Assembly (NCBI RefSeq): GCF_006517275.1
Contig: NZ_CP041191.1
Location: 1,731,001 to 1,795,000, forward strand
Reading direction: 5' to 3'
Length of the DNA: 64,000 nucleotides
Source of the DNA: Labrenzia sp. PHM005
GTDB taxonomy: Bacteria > Pseudomonadota > Alphaproteobacteria > Rhizobiales > Stappiaceae
The notes below the pieces were generated by a model. That model made no database searches and was not told the origin of the DNA. It saw nothing but the letters and a program-made list of their open reading frames with translations. A program made the translations under genes and the position numbers. Below are positions 9,243 through 17,658 of this stretch, piece after piece. Each line of letters opens with the position of its first letter. Position 1 is the first letter of the stretch.

Positions 9243-10142
9243 ATGGAAAAACTGCCAGGTACGGGTACCGAGCTGATCGATATGGAACTTTATCGTACGT
9301 TCCTTGTGATCGCAGAAACGTCAAGTTTTTCAAAAGCTTCAGATCTCATTGGGCGAACACCATCAGCGGTCTCCATGCAAATCAAAAAACTGGAGACCTT
9401 GTTGGGGGTTGCGGTTTTTGCAAGGGAGGGCCGCACAGTGCGCATAACTCCTGAAGGTGAAGCTCTCCTTGGATATGCGCGGCGTATCTTGATGTTGAAT
9501 GAAGAGGCCGTGAGTCTGTTTGTTGCTCCCTCTGTCGAGGGGGAGGTTCGGTTCGGTGCGCCCGCCGATTTTGGCACCCGATTTCTGCCCAACATCCTGT
9601 CCAGGTTTGCCCGCTCCCATCCAGGCGTCAACGTCGATGTGCACTTGGATGGTAGTTCGACGCTGGATGAGAAAGTCCGCAAGGGCGAACTCGACCTCGT
9701 TTTATCCACGGTGAGACCTGGAGCGCCTTTGCCGTCAGCGACAGATATCGTTTTTTCTGAACCATTGGCCTGGGTTGGGATTGAAGGTGGCATCGCCTAT
9801 GAGCGCGATCCGCTGCCGTTGGCTGTCTCCACGCCCGGCTGTCCTTGGCGGCGTGCGGCACGCAACGCCCTTGATGCGGCCCAAAAACCTTACCGGATTT
9901 CCTATACCAGTTTTCACAGTGCTGGTCAGGAAGCAGCACTTCTGGCCGACCTCGCCGTTGCCCCGTTTCCGGCGAGTGTAGTTGAGCCGCCACTGCAGAT
10001 CCTGGATGACCGGCATGGCCTGCCAACGATCGGCGACTATCACATCGTCATGAAGGAACGGCCCCGGGCCGGGCAGGCGACACACGCGTTTGCCCAGCAT
10101 GTCGAGGAGTGTTTCAAAGAGATTGCGCTCGGGACTGCATAA
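9243..10142 (+). CDS. LysR family transcriptional regulator
   Basis: About 299 residues: N-terminal winged helix-turn-helix (MELYRTFLVIAETSSFSKAS, then RTPSAVSMQIKKLE) and a C-terminal substrate-binding domain beginning VRFGAPADFGTRFLP. I chose ATG 9243 because AGGAT lies about 7 nt upstream; the in-frame ATG at 9156 would add 29 atypical residues. It is a cytoplasmic regulator, activator or repressor depending on a small ligand. The AT-rich upstream segment contains a ttcaa-N5-ttgaa dyad (about 9205-9219) that could be an autoregulatory site. Likely targets are itself and the small gene at 8937-9071. Confidence 0.93.
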   Translation: MEKLPGTGTELIDMELYRTFLVIAETSSFSKASDLIGRTPSAVSMQIKKLETLLGVAVFAREGRTVRITPEGEALLGYARRILMLNEEAVSLFVAPSVEGEVRFGAPADFGTRFLPNILSRFARSHPGVNVDVHLDGSSTLDEKVRKGELDLVLSTVRPGAPLPSATDIVFSEPLAWVGIEGGIAYERDPLPLAVSTPGCPWRRAARNALDAAQKPYRISYTSFHSAGQEAALLADLAVAPFPASVVEPPLQILDDRHGLPTIGDYHIVMKERPRAGQATHAFAQHVEECFKEIALGTA

Positions 10143-10260
10143 GGTTTCGATTTAGGGATTAACCATAAAGTTAACAGATCGTAAATATCCGTCGCTTCAT
10201 AGTTAACAAAGGGTTACTCTCTTGCGGAATGCAAAATTCCGCGAAGGGACGAGGCGATCT

Positions 10261-10557
10261 ATGAAAACCACAGCGAAGGCTTTGTTTGCGTCTGTATTAA
10301 TCACGGCCTCCGGCTCTGCGCTGGCAGGCGACACCACGCGTATCCTCCATGATGAGCCTTATGGGGCCATTGTGACCAAGGAAGCTGGTGTACTTGTTTT
10401 CCGCGGCCTGCCGCCGACCCGCAAAGTGGTGGTCAATCCGGGCGGCAAAACCCCGGTCCAGTTGCGCCACACTGAAGTGAACGAAACGAATGTTGTGGTC
10501 ATGTCTCAGGACGACTATGTGCGCGGCCTGGGCGCCAAAATTGTTCGCCTGAAGTAG
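10261..10557 (+). CDS. Small secreted hypothetical protein
   Basis: 98 residues. The N-terminus MKTTAKALFASVLITASGSALAGD is a textbook Sec signal peptide with cleavage after ALA. The mature part of about 75 residues has no cysteines and no motif I recognise. An ACGAGG stretch precedes the ATG at 10261; an earlier in-frame start at 10222 would spoil the signal peptide. The gene stands alone, after LysR and convergent with the lyase operon. Function unknown. Confidence 0.75.
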   Translation: MKTTAKALFASVLITASGSALAGDTTRILHDEPYGAIVTKEAGVLVFRGLPPTRKVVVNPGGKTPVQLRHTEVNETNVVVMSQDDYVRGLGAKIVRLK

Positions 10558-10578
10558 CGATTTCATGCTGTTGGGTCG

Positions 10579-11955
10579 TCAGGATTGACGGCCTAAAAGA
10601 CGATCATCATAGGGATAAGTGTTCAACCGCTCATATCCGGTTTCGGTGATCAGGAGCTGTTCTTCCAGCTTTACCCCTTCATGCCCGCCGTTGCGGCCGA
10701 CATAACTTTCAACACAAACAACCATTCCGGGGTCCAGCACGCCGTCATACCCGCCATTAGCCCAATCCGCAGGGTAGGGTACAGCCGGGTATTCATCACA
10801 CAAACCGACGCCGTGAAAGAGCACTGAATACCGGTTCGCCTGATACGCATCGGGAAGATTTTTTGCGCTGTGGGACAGATCAAAGAACCTGCGGCCCGGG
10901 GCGAGCATTTCGATGTTGGCCTCAATCTGGTCGACCGCCATCTGATAGAGAGATCTTTGTTCATTGGTTGGCTGTCCGTCGCCACACAGCCACGTCCGGG
11001 AAATGTCGCAACACATGCCGTATGGCCCAACGAGGTCGGTGTCGAACGCAACCAGTTCGCCTGCTTGAATTTCGCGCGCTGACGCTTCCTGAAACCATGG
11101 ATTGGTCCGCGGTCCGGATGAAAGCAAATGGGTCTCGATCCACTCGCCGCCGCGCCGGATATTACCGGCATGCAGCAGCGCCCAGAGATCCCATTCGGTC
11201 ATGCCCGGCTTAAGAGCGTCTTCCATTTCCCGCATGGCAGCTTCGCAGGCGGCAATTGACCGGCGCATCGCCTTGATCTCATCAGGGCATTTCACTGAAC
11301 GGGCAAGTTCCATCACCTCTTCACCGTCATGCAACGTCAATCCGTGACCTTGAAGTGCGGCAATGCCCTCCCGGCGGCATTTGTCCACGGCTATGCGGGC
11401 TTTGGGTCCGCAATAGGCGTGGATCAAGTCTGCTAGTTCATCGGCCCATTTTTGGGCAAGTTCGGCGGAACGGGGTCCGGATTCAAAATAGAACCACGGC
11501 ACGCCATGCCGGACCTCATCAACCAAATAGTTGTGTGCAGACAGGTGCTCGCAATTGTGAAAGTCAAACGCCACCACAGGCCCGTCCAGTGTCACCAGGG
11601 CATACCGAACCGCATTATGTGTGCTCCAGACTTGCATGTTTGTGGAATCTGTTGCGTACCGCACGTTCAGCGGATCACAGAGAATGGCGGCACTGAGATC
11701 GAACGCGGTCAATTGCTGGCGGATGCGTTGGAGACGGTATTCCCGCACCCTCTCCAGATCCGGTGCTGCCAGTCCAAGAGCGGACCACTCGGCTTCTGCG
11801 AGCTCGCCATAACCCAAGACATGACGATTGAGTGCAGAGGCCTTTTCGGTTGCATAAGCGGACAACGCTTCATACCCAGCTGTCTCACCCGGGTGATCCG
11901 GCAAGATAGCCGGCATGATCTTCCGCCGGTGCCGGCCAAAATGTTCCGTATTCAT
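10579..11955 (-). CDS. dddP: DddP-type DMSP lyase (M24 peptidase fold)
   Basis: 458 residues with the pita-bread M24 fold. Blocks RYATDSTNMQ, GGEWIETHLLSSGPRTNPWFQE and LFHGVGLCDEYP match what I recall of DddP, which cleaves dimethylsulfoniopropionate to dimethyl sulfide and acrylate. Metal ligands D305, D307, D317, H381, E416, E431 and the catalytic pair Y376/D387 are all present. From memory they sit exactly ten residues later than in Ruegeria lacuscaerulensis DddP, so the spacing is conserved. Start: the ATG at 11955 aligns best with DddP N-termini; GGAGGAG lies about 12 nt upstream. It is the last gene of an operon with mttB-like and DMGDH-like genes. A sister betaine-specific M24 enzyme is the main alternative. 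Confidence 0.75.
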   Translation of the reverse strand: MNTEHFGRHRRKIMPAILPDHPGETAGYEALSAYATEKASALNRHVLGYGELAEAEWSALGLAAPDLERVREYRLQRIRQQLTAFDLSAAILCDPLNVRYATDSTNMQVWSTHNAVRYALVTLDGPVVAFDFHNCEHLSAHNYLVDEVRHGVPWFYFESGPRSAELAQKWADELADLIHAYCGPKARIAVDKCRREGIAALQGHGLTLHDGEEVMELARSVKCPDEIKAMRRSIAACEAAMREMEDALKPGMTEWDLWALLHAGNIRRGGEWIETHLLSSGPRTNPWFQEASAREIQAGELVAFDTDLVGPYGMCCDISRTWLCGDGQPTNEQRSLYQMAVDQIEANIEMLAPGRRFFDLSHSAKNLPDAYQANRYSVLFHGVGLCDEYPAVPYPADWANGGYDGVLDPGMVVCVESYVGRNGGHEGVKLEEQLLITETGYERLNTYPYDDRLLGRQS

Positions 11956-12006
11956 GAGCGCCTGCGTCTCCTCCAACGTTTGGCAAATTCTCTTTCGTTC
12001 CGGCAG

Positions 12007-14442
12007 TTACATCCGCATGCGTTCCGCTTTAGGGTCGAACGGCGGGTCCAGGAGGATTGTTGCTTTGCGGCGTTCGCCGAGGATTTCAACTTCGAAGGCG
12101 CCGCCATCGGTGATCTCGGCCAATTCAGATGGCACATAGCCCTGTGCCAATGATTTCTGGACGTGATGGGCATACCCGCCGGACGTGATCCAGCCGATTA
12201 CCTTGTTCTGGTGCCAGATCGGTTCATCGCCCATGACATCCGCATCACCAGCGTCCACGTCAAAGGCGACGCGCTTGCGTTTTGGCCCTTCCTCAAATTC
12301 CTTCTGAGCGGCGGCCTTGCCAATAAACTCGGGCTTGTCGAGCTTCACGAACCGGCCGAGGTCTGCTTCAAAGGCGCCATAGACCGGACGGAACTCCCGG
12401 AACCAGGTGCCAAAGTTTTTCTCCAGCCGCAGGCAAAGAAGAGCTCGCATACCAAAATCTTTGATGCCAAATTCGGCACCGGCTTCCTTCAATGCCATAT
12501 AGACCTGCCGTTCGTATTCCGGTGCCATCCAGATTTCATATCCGAGATCTCCGGTGTAGCTGATCCGGTTGACCTTGCAGGGCGCATTGGCAACATCCAT
12601 TTCCCGGAAATCCATGAAGCGGAAGGCGGCATTGGAGACATCCTCGCCAACGACTTTTGTCAGGACGTCCCGGGATTTGGGACCGGCGATCGACAGGCCG
12701 ACCCAGCCCAAGTTGATCGCCCGGATCACCACGCTGCCATCATCCGGCAGATGCTGTTCAAACCAGCGCATGTGATAGACCTCGGCTTGGGAAGACCCGA
12801 ACATGTAAAAATGATCCTTGCTCACCCGGGCGATGGTAAAGTCGCCGATCAGTTTGCCGTTTTCATTCAACATCGGGGTCAGGATCAGACGTCCGATCTT
12901 GGGCATGGTGTTGGTCATCAGATTTGACAGAAAGCTCTCCGCCCCAGGGCCGGTGATCTCGTATTTCGCGAAATTGGCGATCTCGGTGATCCCAACACGT
13001 TCCCTCACCGCCCGGCATTCCGCGCCAATGGCGTCAAAATCGTTTGACCGTCGGAAGGAGACAATGTCTTCAGCCTTTTCGCCTTCCGGGGCAAACCAGA
13101 GCGGTGTTTCAAGACCCCAGCTGTCGCCCATGACCGCGCCCTGACTGAGCATCTTGTCATAGAGCGGCGTTGTCTGATGCGGGCGTCCGGCGGGCAGTTC
13201 TTCGTTGGGAAAACGGATGCGGAACCGGCGGCTGTAGTTCTCTTGCACCTTCTTGTTGGTGTAGGCGAGGGTGGCCCAATCTCCATACCGGGCGACATCC
13301 ATGCCCCAGATGTCATATCCCGGGTCGCCGTCGATCATCCAATTCGCGAGCGTCAAACCGACGCCTCCACCTTGGCTGAAACCGGCCATGACCCCACAGG
13401 CGACCCAGTAATTTCTGAGGCCTCGGACCGGACCAACCAGCGGATTTCCGTCCGGTGCAAAGGTGAACGGGCCGTTGATGATCTGCTTAATGCCGGCATT
13501 TTGCAGAGCCGGGAAATGTTCAAAACCAACTTCCAGCTCCGGGGATATCCGGTCCAGATCGGGTGCCAGCAACTCGTGGCCAAAATCCCAAGGCGTTTCT
13601 CTTGGGCTCCAGGGACGGCAATTCTGCTCATAGGTGCCGAGCAGCATGCCCTTGCCTTCCTGGCGGGTGTAGATCTCGCCGCCGAAGTCGAGAATGCCGA
13701 TCAGTTCCTTTCCCGTGGCCTCATTGTGCGCCACCACTTCCGGCATTTCATCGGTCAGGAGATACATGTGCTCCATGGCCAGAACTGGCAGCTCGATCCC
13801 GACCATCCGGCCGCATTCACGGGCCCAGAGCCCACCGGCATTGACGACATGTTCAGCCCGAATCGTGCCCTTGTCGGTGATCACATCCCAGGTGCCATCC
13901 GGGGTTTGGACAAGCTCCTCGACCTTGGTGTGTCGGTAGATTTCAGCGCCGTTGATCCGGGCGGCCTTGGCGTAGGCATGCGTCGTGCCTGACGGATCAA
14001 GATGGCCTTCGATCGGATCCCAGAGCGCGCCGATGAAGTATTTTTCATCCAGGATCGGGAACACTTTTTTGGCTTCGGCGACCGAGATCAGTTCCAGATC
14101 CATGCCGAGATAGCGGCCCTTGGCTTGGGCAAGGCGCAGAAAATCCATCCGTTCCGGCGTGTCCGCCAGCATGACCCCGCCGGTCAGATGCAGACTGCAA
14201 GATTGACCGGAGATTTCCTCCAGTTCCTTGTAGAGATCGACCGTATAACTCTGGAGCTGCGAGACGTTCGGATCGCCATTGAGGGTGTGAAACCCGCCGG
14301 CCGCATGCCAGGAGGAGCCGGAGGTCAGTTCGCTGCGCTCGACCAGAACCACGTCTTTCCAGCCAAGTTTGGTGAGGTGATAAAGCACGCTGCAGCCAAC
14401 AACACCGCCACCAATCACGACGACCTGGGTATGGGATTTCAT
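12007..14442 (-). CDS. Dimethylglycine/sarcosine dehydrogenase-like FAD + GcvT fusion
   Basis: About 811 residues. N-terminal DAO domain with GGGVVG (11-16) and SGSSWHAAGG, whose His46 matches the residue that carries covalent FAD in dimethylglycine and sarcosine dehydrogenases. The C-terminal half is a GcvT-type folate-binding domain (from about 430; GYEIWMAPEYE, then a C-terminal barrel with GWITSGGYAHHV). The family oxidatively removes an N-methyl group and passes it to tetrahydrofolate. ATG 14442 has GGAG 9 nt upstream; the TTG at 14457 is less likely. It lies 65 bp after the MttB-like gene and about 50 bp before the DddP-type gene on the same strand. Exact substrate inferred, not shown. 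Confidence 0.9.
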   Translation of the reverse strand: MKSHTQVVVIGGGVVGCSVLYHLTKLGWKDVVLVERSELTSGSSWHAAGGFHTLNGDPNVSQLQSYTVDLYKELEEISGQSCSLHLTGGVMLADTPERMDFLRLAQAKGRYLGMDLELISVAEAKKVFPILDEKYFIGALWDPIEGHLDPSGTTHAYAKAARINGAEIYRHTKVEELVQTPDGTWDVITDKGTIRAEHVVNAGGLWARECGRMVGIELPVLAMEHMYLLTDEMPEVVAHNEATGKELIGILDFGGEIYTRQEGKGMLLGTYEQNCRPWSPRETPWDFGHELLAPDLDRISPELEVGFEHFPALQNAGIKQIINGPFTFAPDGNPLVGPVRGLRNYWVACGVMAGFSQGGGVGLTLANWMIDGDPGYDIWGMDVARYGDWATLAYTNKKVQENYSRRFRIRFPNEELPAGRPHQTTPLYDKMLSQGAVMGDSWGLETPLWFAPEGEKAEDIVSFRRSNDFDAIGAECRAVRERVGITEIANFAKYEITGPGAESFLSNLMTNTMPKIGRLILTPMLNENGKLIGDFTIARVSKDHFYMFGSSQAEVYHMRWFEQHLPDDGSVVIRAINLGWVGLSIAGPKSRDVLTKVVGEDVSNAAFRFMDFREMDVANAPCKVNRISYTGDLGYEIWMAPEYERQVYMALKEAGAEFGIKDFGMRALLCLRLEKNFGTWFREFRPVYGAFEADLGRFVKLDKPEFIGKAAAQKEFEEGPKRKRVAFDVDAGDADVMGDEPIWHQNKVIGWITSGGYAHHVQKSLAQGYVPSELAEITDGGAFEVEILGERRKATILLDPPFDPKAERMRM

Positions 14443-14507
14443 GTGTCTTTGCTCCAAAGGATATTTTCGTCTTGGGCTGGAAATGCCGGGAGTTAGAAGT
14501 CGGTCAT

Positions 14508-16088
14508 CTAGAAGTCGGTTGGTGCACCGCCTTCTTCCTTGCGCTTGGCAACAAAGGCGGTGAGTTCTTCGTCAATGACCGGGTCGAGCGCTGGCGCCGC
14601 ATAGGCTTCCAGGGCTTTCTTGTAGAGCGTGTTTGCCTTGTCATAAGCGACCGGGCTGCCCGCTTCTGCCCAAGTTTCATAATTGCGCCAGTCCGAGACG
14701 ATCGGGGCGTAGAACGCATCCTTGTAGCGGGCCTGGGTGTGTTCTGTGCCGAAGAAGTGGCCGGCCGGGCCAACGTCCTTAATTGCTTCAAGAGCCAGCG
14801 CTTCGTCAGACACCTCCAGGGGCGTCAGATATTCGGCTAGCATTTGCAAAAGATCGACGTCGGCGATGAACTTTTCGAACCCCGCTGAGAGGCCGCCTTC
14901 AAGCCACCCGGCAGCGTGTTTGATCAGATTGCCGCCGCCGTTGATCGCCCCCCACTCCGACAACGTGGTTTCAAGGGCAGCCTGGTAATCGACAGTGTTA
15001 GCCGCGCAGACGCCGGAGGTCCGGAAGGGCAGGCTGTAGCGCCGGGCCAACTGCCCGCTGACCAAGGCTGCCTTGACATATTCCGGAGTGCCGAAGGCCG
15101 GGGAGCCGGACTTCATATCGACGTTTGAGGTGAACCCGCCATAGACCATCGGGGCACCAGGCTGGATCATCTGGGTGAAGGCAATCCCAGCGAGCGCCTC
15201 GGCGTTCTGCAAAGCCAGAGCGCCAGCAACCGTGACCGGAGCCATGGCACCGGCCAGAGTGAAAGGCGTAAGCACGCTGACTTGTCCCGCCAGGGCCATT
15301 TCGATCAGGCCTTGCAACATCGGCGTGTCCAGACGGAGTGGCGATGAGGAATTGATGACGGTGATGACGCTCGGCGTATTGCGGAACTCTGCTTCAGACA
15401 GACCCATGGCGATGCGGGTCATTTCCAGTCCGTCCTGGTTCCGTTCCTTTCCGAGCGAATAGATGTGAAACACCTTGTCCGTCAGGCGGATCATGTCGGC
15501 GACACAATCAAGGTGCCGAACGGAGGCATGTAGATCAACCGGTTCGACCGGATAGCCCATAACGCAGTGGATGATGTTGAAGAACTGAGCCAGTTTTAGA
15601 AAGTTGCGGTAGTCTTCCTGATTGCCGGGCCGTCTTCCGCCGTCCCGGTCCACTGCGTTCGGTGCGCTGGCAACACTAGAGAAAGAAATGTGATCCCCGC
15701 CCATGATCAGATTGTGGTTCGGGTTTCGGGCATGAACGGTGAACTCAGCCGGAGCTTTGGCAACAAACTCTTCGACCATTGCCTTATCTAGGCGGACCCG
15801 GTCGTTTCCAGGCGTCACATCTGCCCCAGCTGCCTTCAGGATTTCTTTTGCTTCGTCATGCAGGAAATCGATACCGATCTCTTCCAGAACCCGCATGGAT
15901 GCATCATGGATGCTCTCCAGCTCATCGGCCGACACCGCCTCCACAGGCTTGTAGATATGGCGCGGCTGTTTGAACGGCTTTTGCGGAAAGAGATCTGGGC
16001 CTGCCTTGTCTCCCCCACCCCGCCTGCGCCGCCCGCGCCGGCCTCTGGCAGTGTCGCCGGTCTCTGCAGGATCGAGTAGGCTGGTCAT
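14508..16088 (-). CDS. MttB-family (non-pyrrolysine) methylamine/betaine:corrinoid methyltransferase
   Basis: About 526 residues of the trimethylamine methyltransferase superfamily: TIM-barrel sequence with FSSVASAPNAVDRDGG, VINSSSPLRLDTPML, GAPMVYGGFTSNVDMKSG and a C-terminal GHFFGTEHTQARYKDAF. The frame has no internal amber codon, so it belongs to the non-pyrrolysine group whose studied members demethylate quaternary amines such as glycine betaine. The start at 16088 (MTSLLDPAE) has AAGGTG upstream. An Arg/Gly-rich stretch (RGRRGRRRRGGG, about 16-27) precedes the catalytic domain. No corrinoid protein is in the window, so its methyl acceptor must be encoded elsewhere. First gene of the operon. 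Confidence 0.9.
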   Translation of the reverse strand: MTSLLDPAETGDTARGRRGRRRRGGGDKAGPDLFPQKPFKQPRHIYKPVEAVSADELESIHDASMRVLEEIGIDFLHDEAKEILKAAGADVTPGNDRVRLDKAMVEEFVAKAPAEFTVHARNPNHNLIMGGDHISFSSVASAPNAVDRDGGRRPGNQEDYRNFLKLAQFFNIIHCVMGYPVEPVDLHASVRHLDCVADMIRLTDKVFHIYSLGKERNQDGLEMTRIAMGLSEAEFRNTPSVITVINSSSPLRLDTPMLQGLIEMALAGQVSVLTPFTLAGAMAPVTVAGALALQNAEALAGIAFTQMIQPGAPMVYGGFTSNVDMKSGSPAFGTPEYVKAALVSGQLARRYSLPFRTSGVCAANTVDYQAALETTLSEWGAINGGGNLIKHAAGWLEGGLSAGFEKFIADVDLLQMLAEYLTPLEVSDEALALEAIKDVGPAGHFFGTEHTQARYKDAFYAPIVSDWRNYETWAEAGSPVAYDKANTLYKKALEAYAAPALDPVIDEELTAFVAKRKEEGGAPTDF

Positions 16089-16340
16089 AACAAGACACCT
16101 TTTGCTGGCCGGATGAGCGGAGTTGAACAAATTGCGGGCCGTGGAACATCATCGGTTGCTCTCAGTCTTCAACCTTAGCGGAAGGCGTATTTTTTTTAGG
16201 GCGTCTGAGACCGACGGCGGTTGCCACTATCGCGACATTTGACAAAATCACCCATGAAAGCCGGAAACGGCGCTTGCTTCAGGCTTGACGGCTGGTCTCT
16301 AAACAGACCAGAAAATGGAGCAACAATTGTAAGGTGTTAC

Positions 16341-17261
16341 GTGAACGACCGGATGACAGACGCCGAACTGCTGGATTTTTTGCAAGGACGCTATCCGTTC
16401 GGCGATCTCAGCGGAACCTGGCTAAGACCTCTGCCGAGTTCCTACACCCACCGGTTTTGGCGCCTGCAGACACCGGACCGGGATTTCGTCATCAAGGAGT
16501 ATTTTCCGGGGCTGGAAAGCAACCCGCTCTATCCGACACTCCCGGAAGAAGAAGCCACCGCGTTGATGCTTTTGGAGCGTCATCAGCTCGCTCCGCGCCT
16601 TGAAAGCTTTTTGACGAGTCCTGCTGGAAGGCCCCTTGTGGTCTATGGTTATGAACGCGGGGACGAGGCAGAAATCGATGTGCGCGATGCAGCAAAGCTT
16701 ATCGGCCAGTTCGCGGCCCTGAACCTGAAGCCGGACGGCATCATGGAAGTCCCGTCCGGGTATCATCAGGTGCTGGCGCATGGTGACGCAATTCTGGGCG
16801 AGATTCCGAACAGCCGCCGCGCGGCGAACTTGAAGCGGCTGCGGCCCCAGGAAAGTGCAATCGAAAACACCGCATCTGTTGAACGGCGTCTCATTCACCG
16901 TTCGCTGTGTTTGGGCACCGTTCAAATGACGGCAGCCGGCCCGGCGCTGATCGACTGGCAATATGCTGGTTTGGGCGATCCGGTCGAAGATATTGCTTGC
17001 TTTCTGTCTCCCGGCCTCTTGACCCTCTATGGCCTGAAACCGCTGGTTCTTTACGCCGAGGACCTTTTTCTGGAAAACTATCCAGACCGGGATATCGTTG
17101 CGCGGTTTTATGAGGAACGTCCTGCCTATCATTGGCGTCTGGCCGCTTATTGCCTGTTCCGCCAGGAAACACTCACCCATGTGAATGCACCGGCATCGCG
17201 GGCGTATGCCCGTGCTTTGGAAGAGGAAGTGGATTTGCTGCTGCGGCTACGCAGCCGGTAA
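16341..17261 (+). CDS. APH/choline-kinase-like protein lacking catalytic residues (pseudokinase candidate)
   Basis: About 306 residues with the aminoglycoside phosphotransferase/choline kinase fold: ATP-lysine-like K52 in FVIKEYF, acidic pair near 70, and the metal-binding LIDWQYAGLGDP with D205. The catalytic loop, normally H-x-D-x4-N, reads HRSLCLGT (186-193), so Asp is Ser and Asn is Thr. It is therefore either inactive or a ligand-binding pseudokinase. I chose GTG 16341, with AAGG 6 nt upstream; ATG 16353 and upstream ATG 16254 are possible. It is divergent from the MttB/DMGDH/DddP operon, which suggests a link to methylated-amine use. Confidence 0.75.
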   Translation: MNDRMTDAELLDFLQGRYPFGDLSGTWLRPLPSSYTHRFWRLQTPDRDFVIKEYFPGLESNPLYPTLPEEEATALMLLERHQLAPRLESFLTSPAGRPLVVYGYERGDEAEIDVRDAAKLIGQFAALNLKPDGIMEVPSGYHQVLAHGDAILGEIPNSRRAANLKRLRPQESAIENTASVERRLIHRSLCLGTVQMTAAGPALIDWQYAGLGDPVEDIACFLSPGLLTLYGLKPLVLYAEDLFLENYPDRDIVARFYEERPAYHWRLAAYCLFRQETLTHVNAPASRAYARALEEEVDLLLRLRSR

Positions 17262-17269
17262 CAAATGTC

Positions 17270-17548
17270 CTATCCGTGGGCGGCGGTCTGCCGATCTTTG
17301 ACGGCCAGCACGGAGGACACCAGTGATACTGAGAACGGCACAAAGTACGTCAAAACGATCTTAAAGATGCCTGCTGTGTCCAGTGTGCCGAGCAGCAACC
17401 GGTCACCGTGATTGATGCAAGCCAGCAGGGTGCCGACAATGGCTGCGATGACCGCGGCGCGATTCAGGGCCGGTTTGCTGAGGGCTGTTTGGCGGGCAAT
17501 TGGATCAAGCATTTTGGGGTTCTTGGGCAAATTGAAGACCCTTTCCAT
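17270..17548 (-). CDS. NrtS-like small membrane protein
   Basis: 92 residues with two hydrophobic segments, the second in LTYFVPFSVSLVSSV, and the connecting INHGDRLL. This layout matches the short two-helix NrtS family, linked by annotation to nitrate/nitrite transport in other bacteria. The start at 17548 has no strong ribosome-binding site; ATG 17512 is an alternative. It lies convergent to the kinase-like gene, 8 bp after its stop. No nitrate genes are nearby, so the transport role here is uncertain. Confidence 0.7.
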   Translation of the reverse strand: MERVFNLPKNPKMLDPIARQTALSKPALNRAAVIAAIVGTLLACINHGDRLLLGTLDTAGIFKIVLTYFVPFSVSLVSSVLAVKDRQTAAHG

Positions 17549-17658
17549 TAGGGAAGTGCCTTTGCCAACAACAAGGGACCTCGCGGCTAACTCGCCCGAT
17601 CGTGACCTTCTGTCATCGGCGTTGGGAGTGTAATCTGCCTGTCATCGGCCTCGCATAG

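Noticed and set aside
10579..11955. Ordinary Xaa-Pro aminopeptidase
   Set aside because: The M24 fold is shared, but the DddP-specific blocks and Tyr376/Asp387 spacing fit a lyase better.
13177..13992. Forward frame of 271 codons
   Set aside because: Antisense to the FAD/GcvT fusion; no domain and composition of a shadow frame.
14508..16088. Pyrrolysine-containing MttB
   Set aside because: There is no internal amber codon in the frame and no pyl gene in the window, so it belongs to the non-pyrrolysine group.
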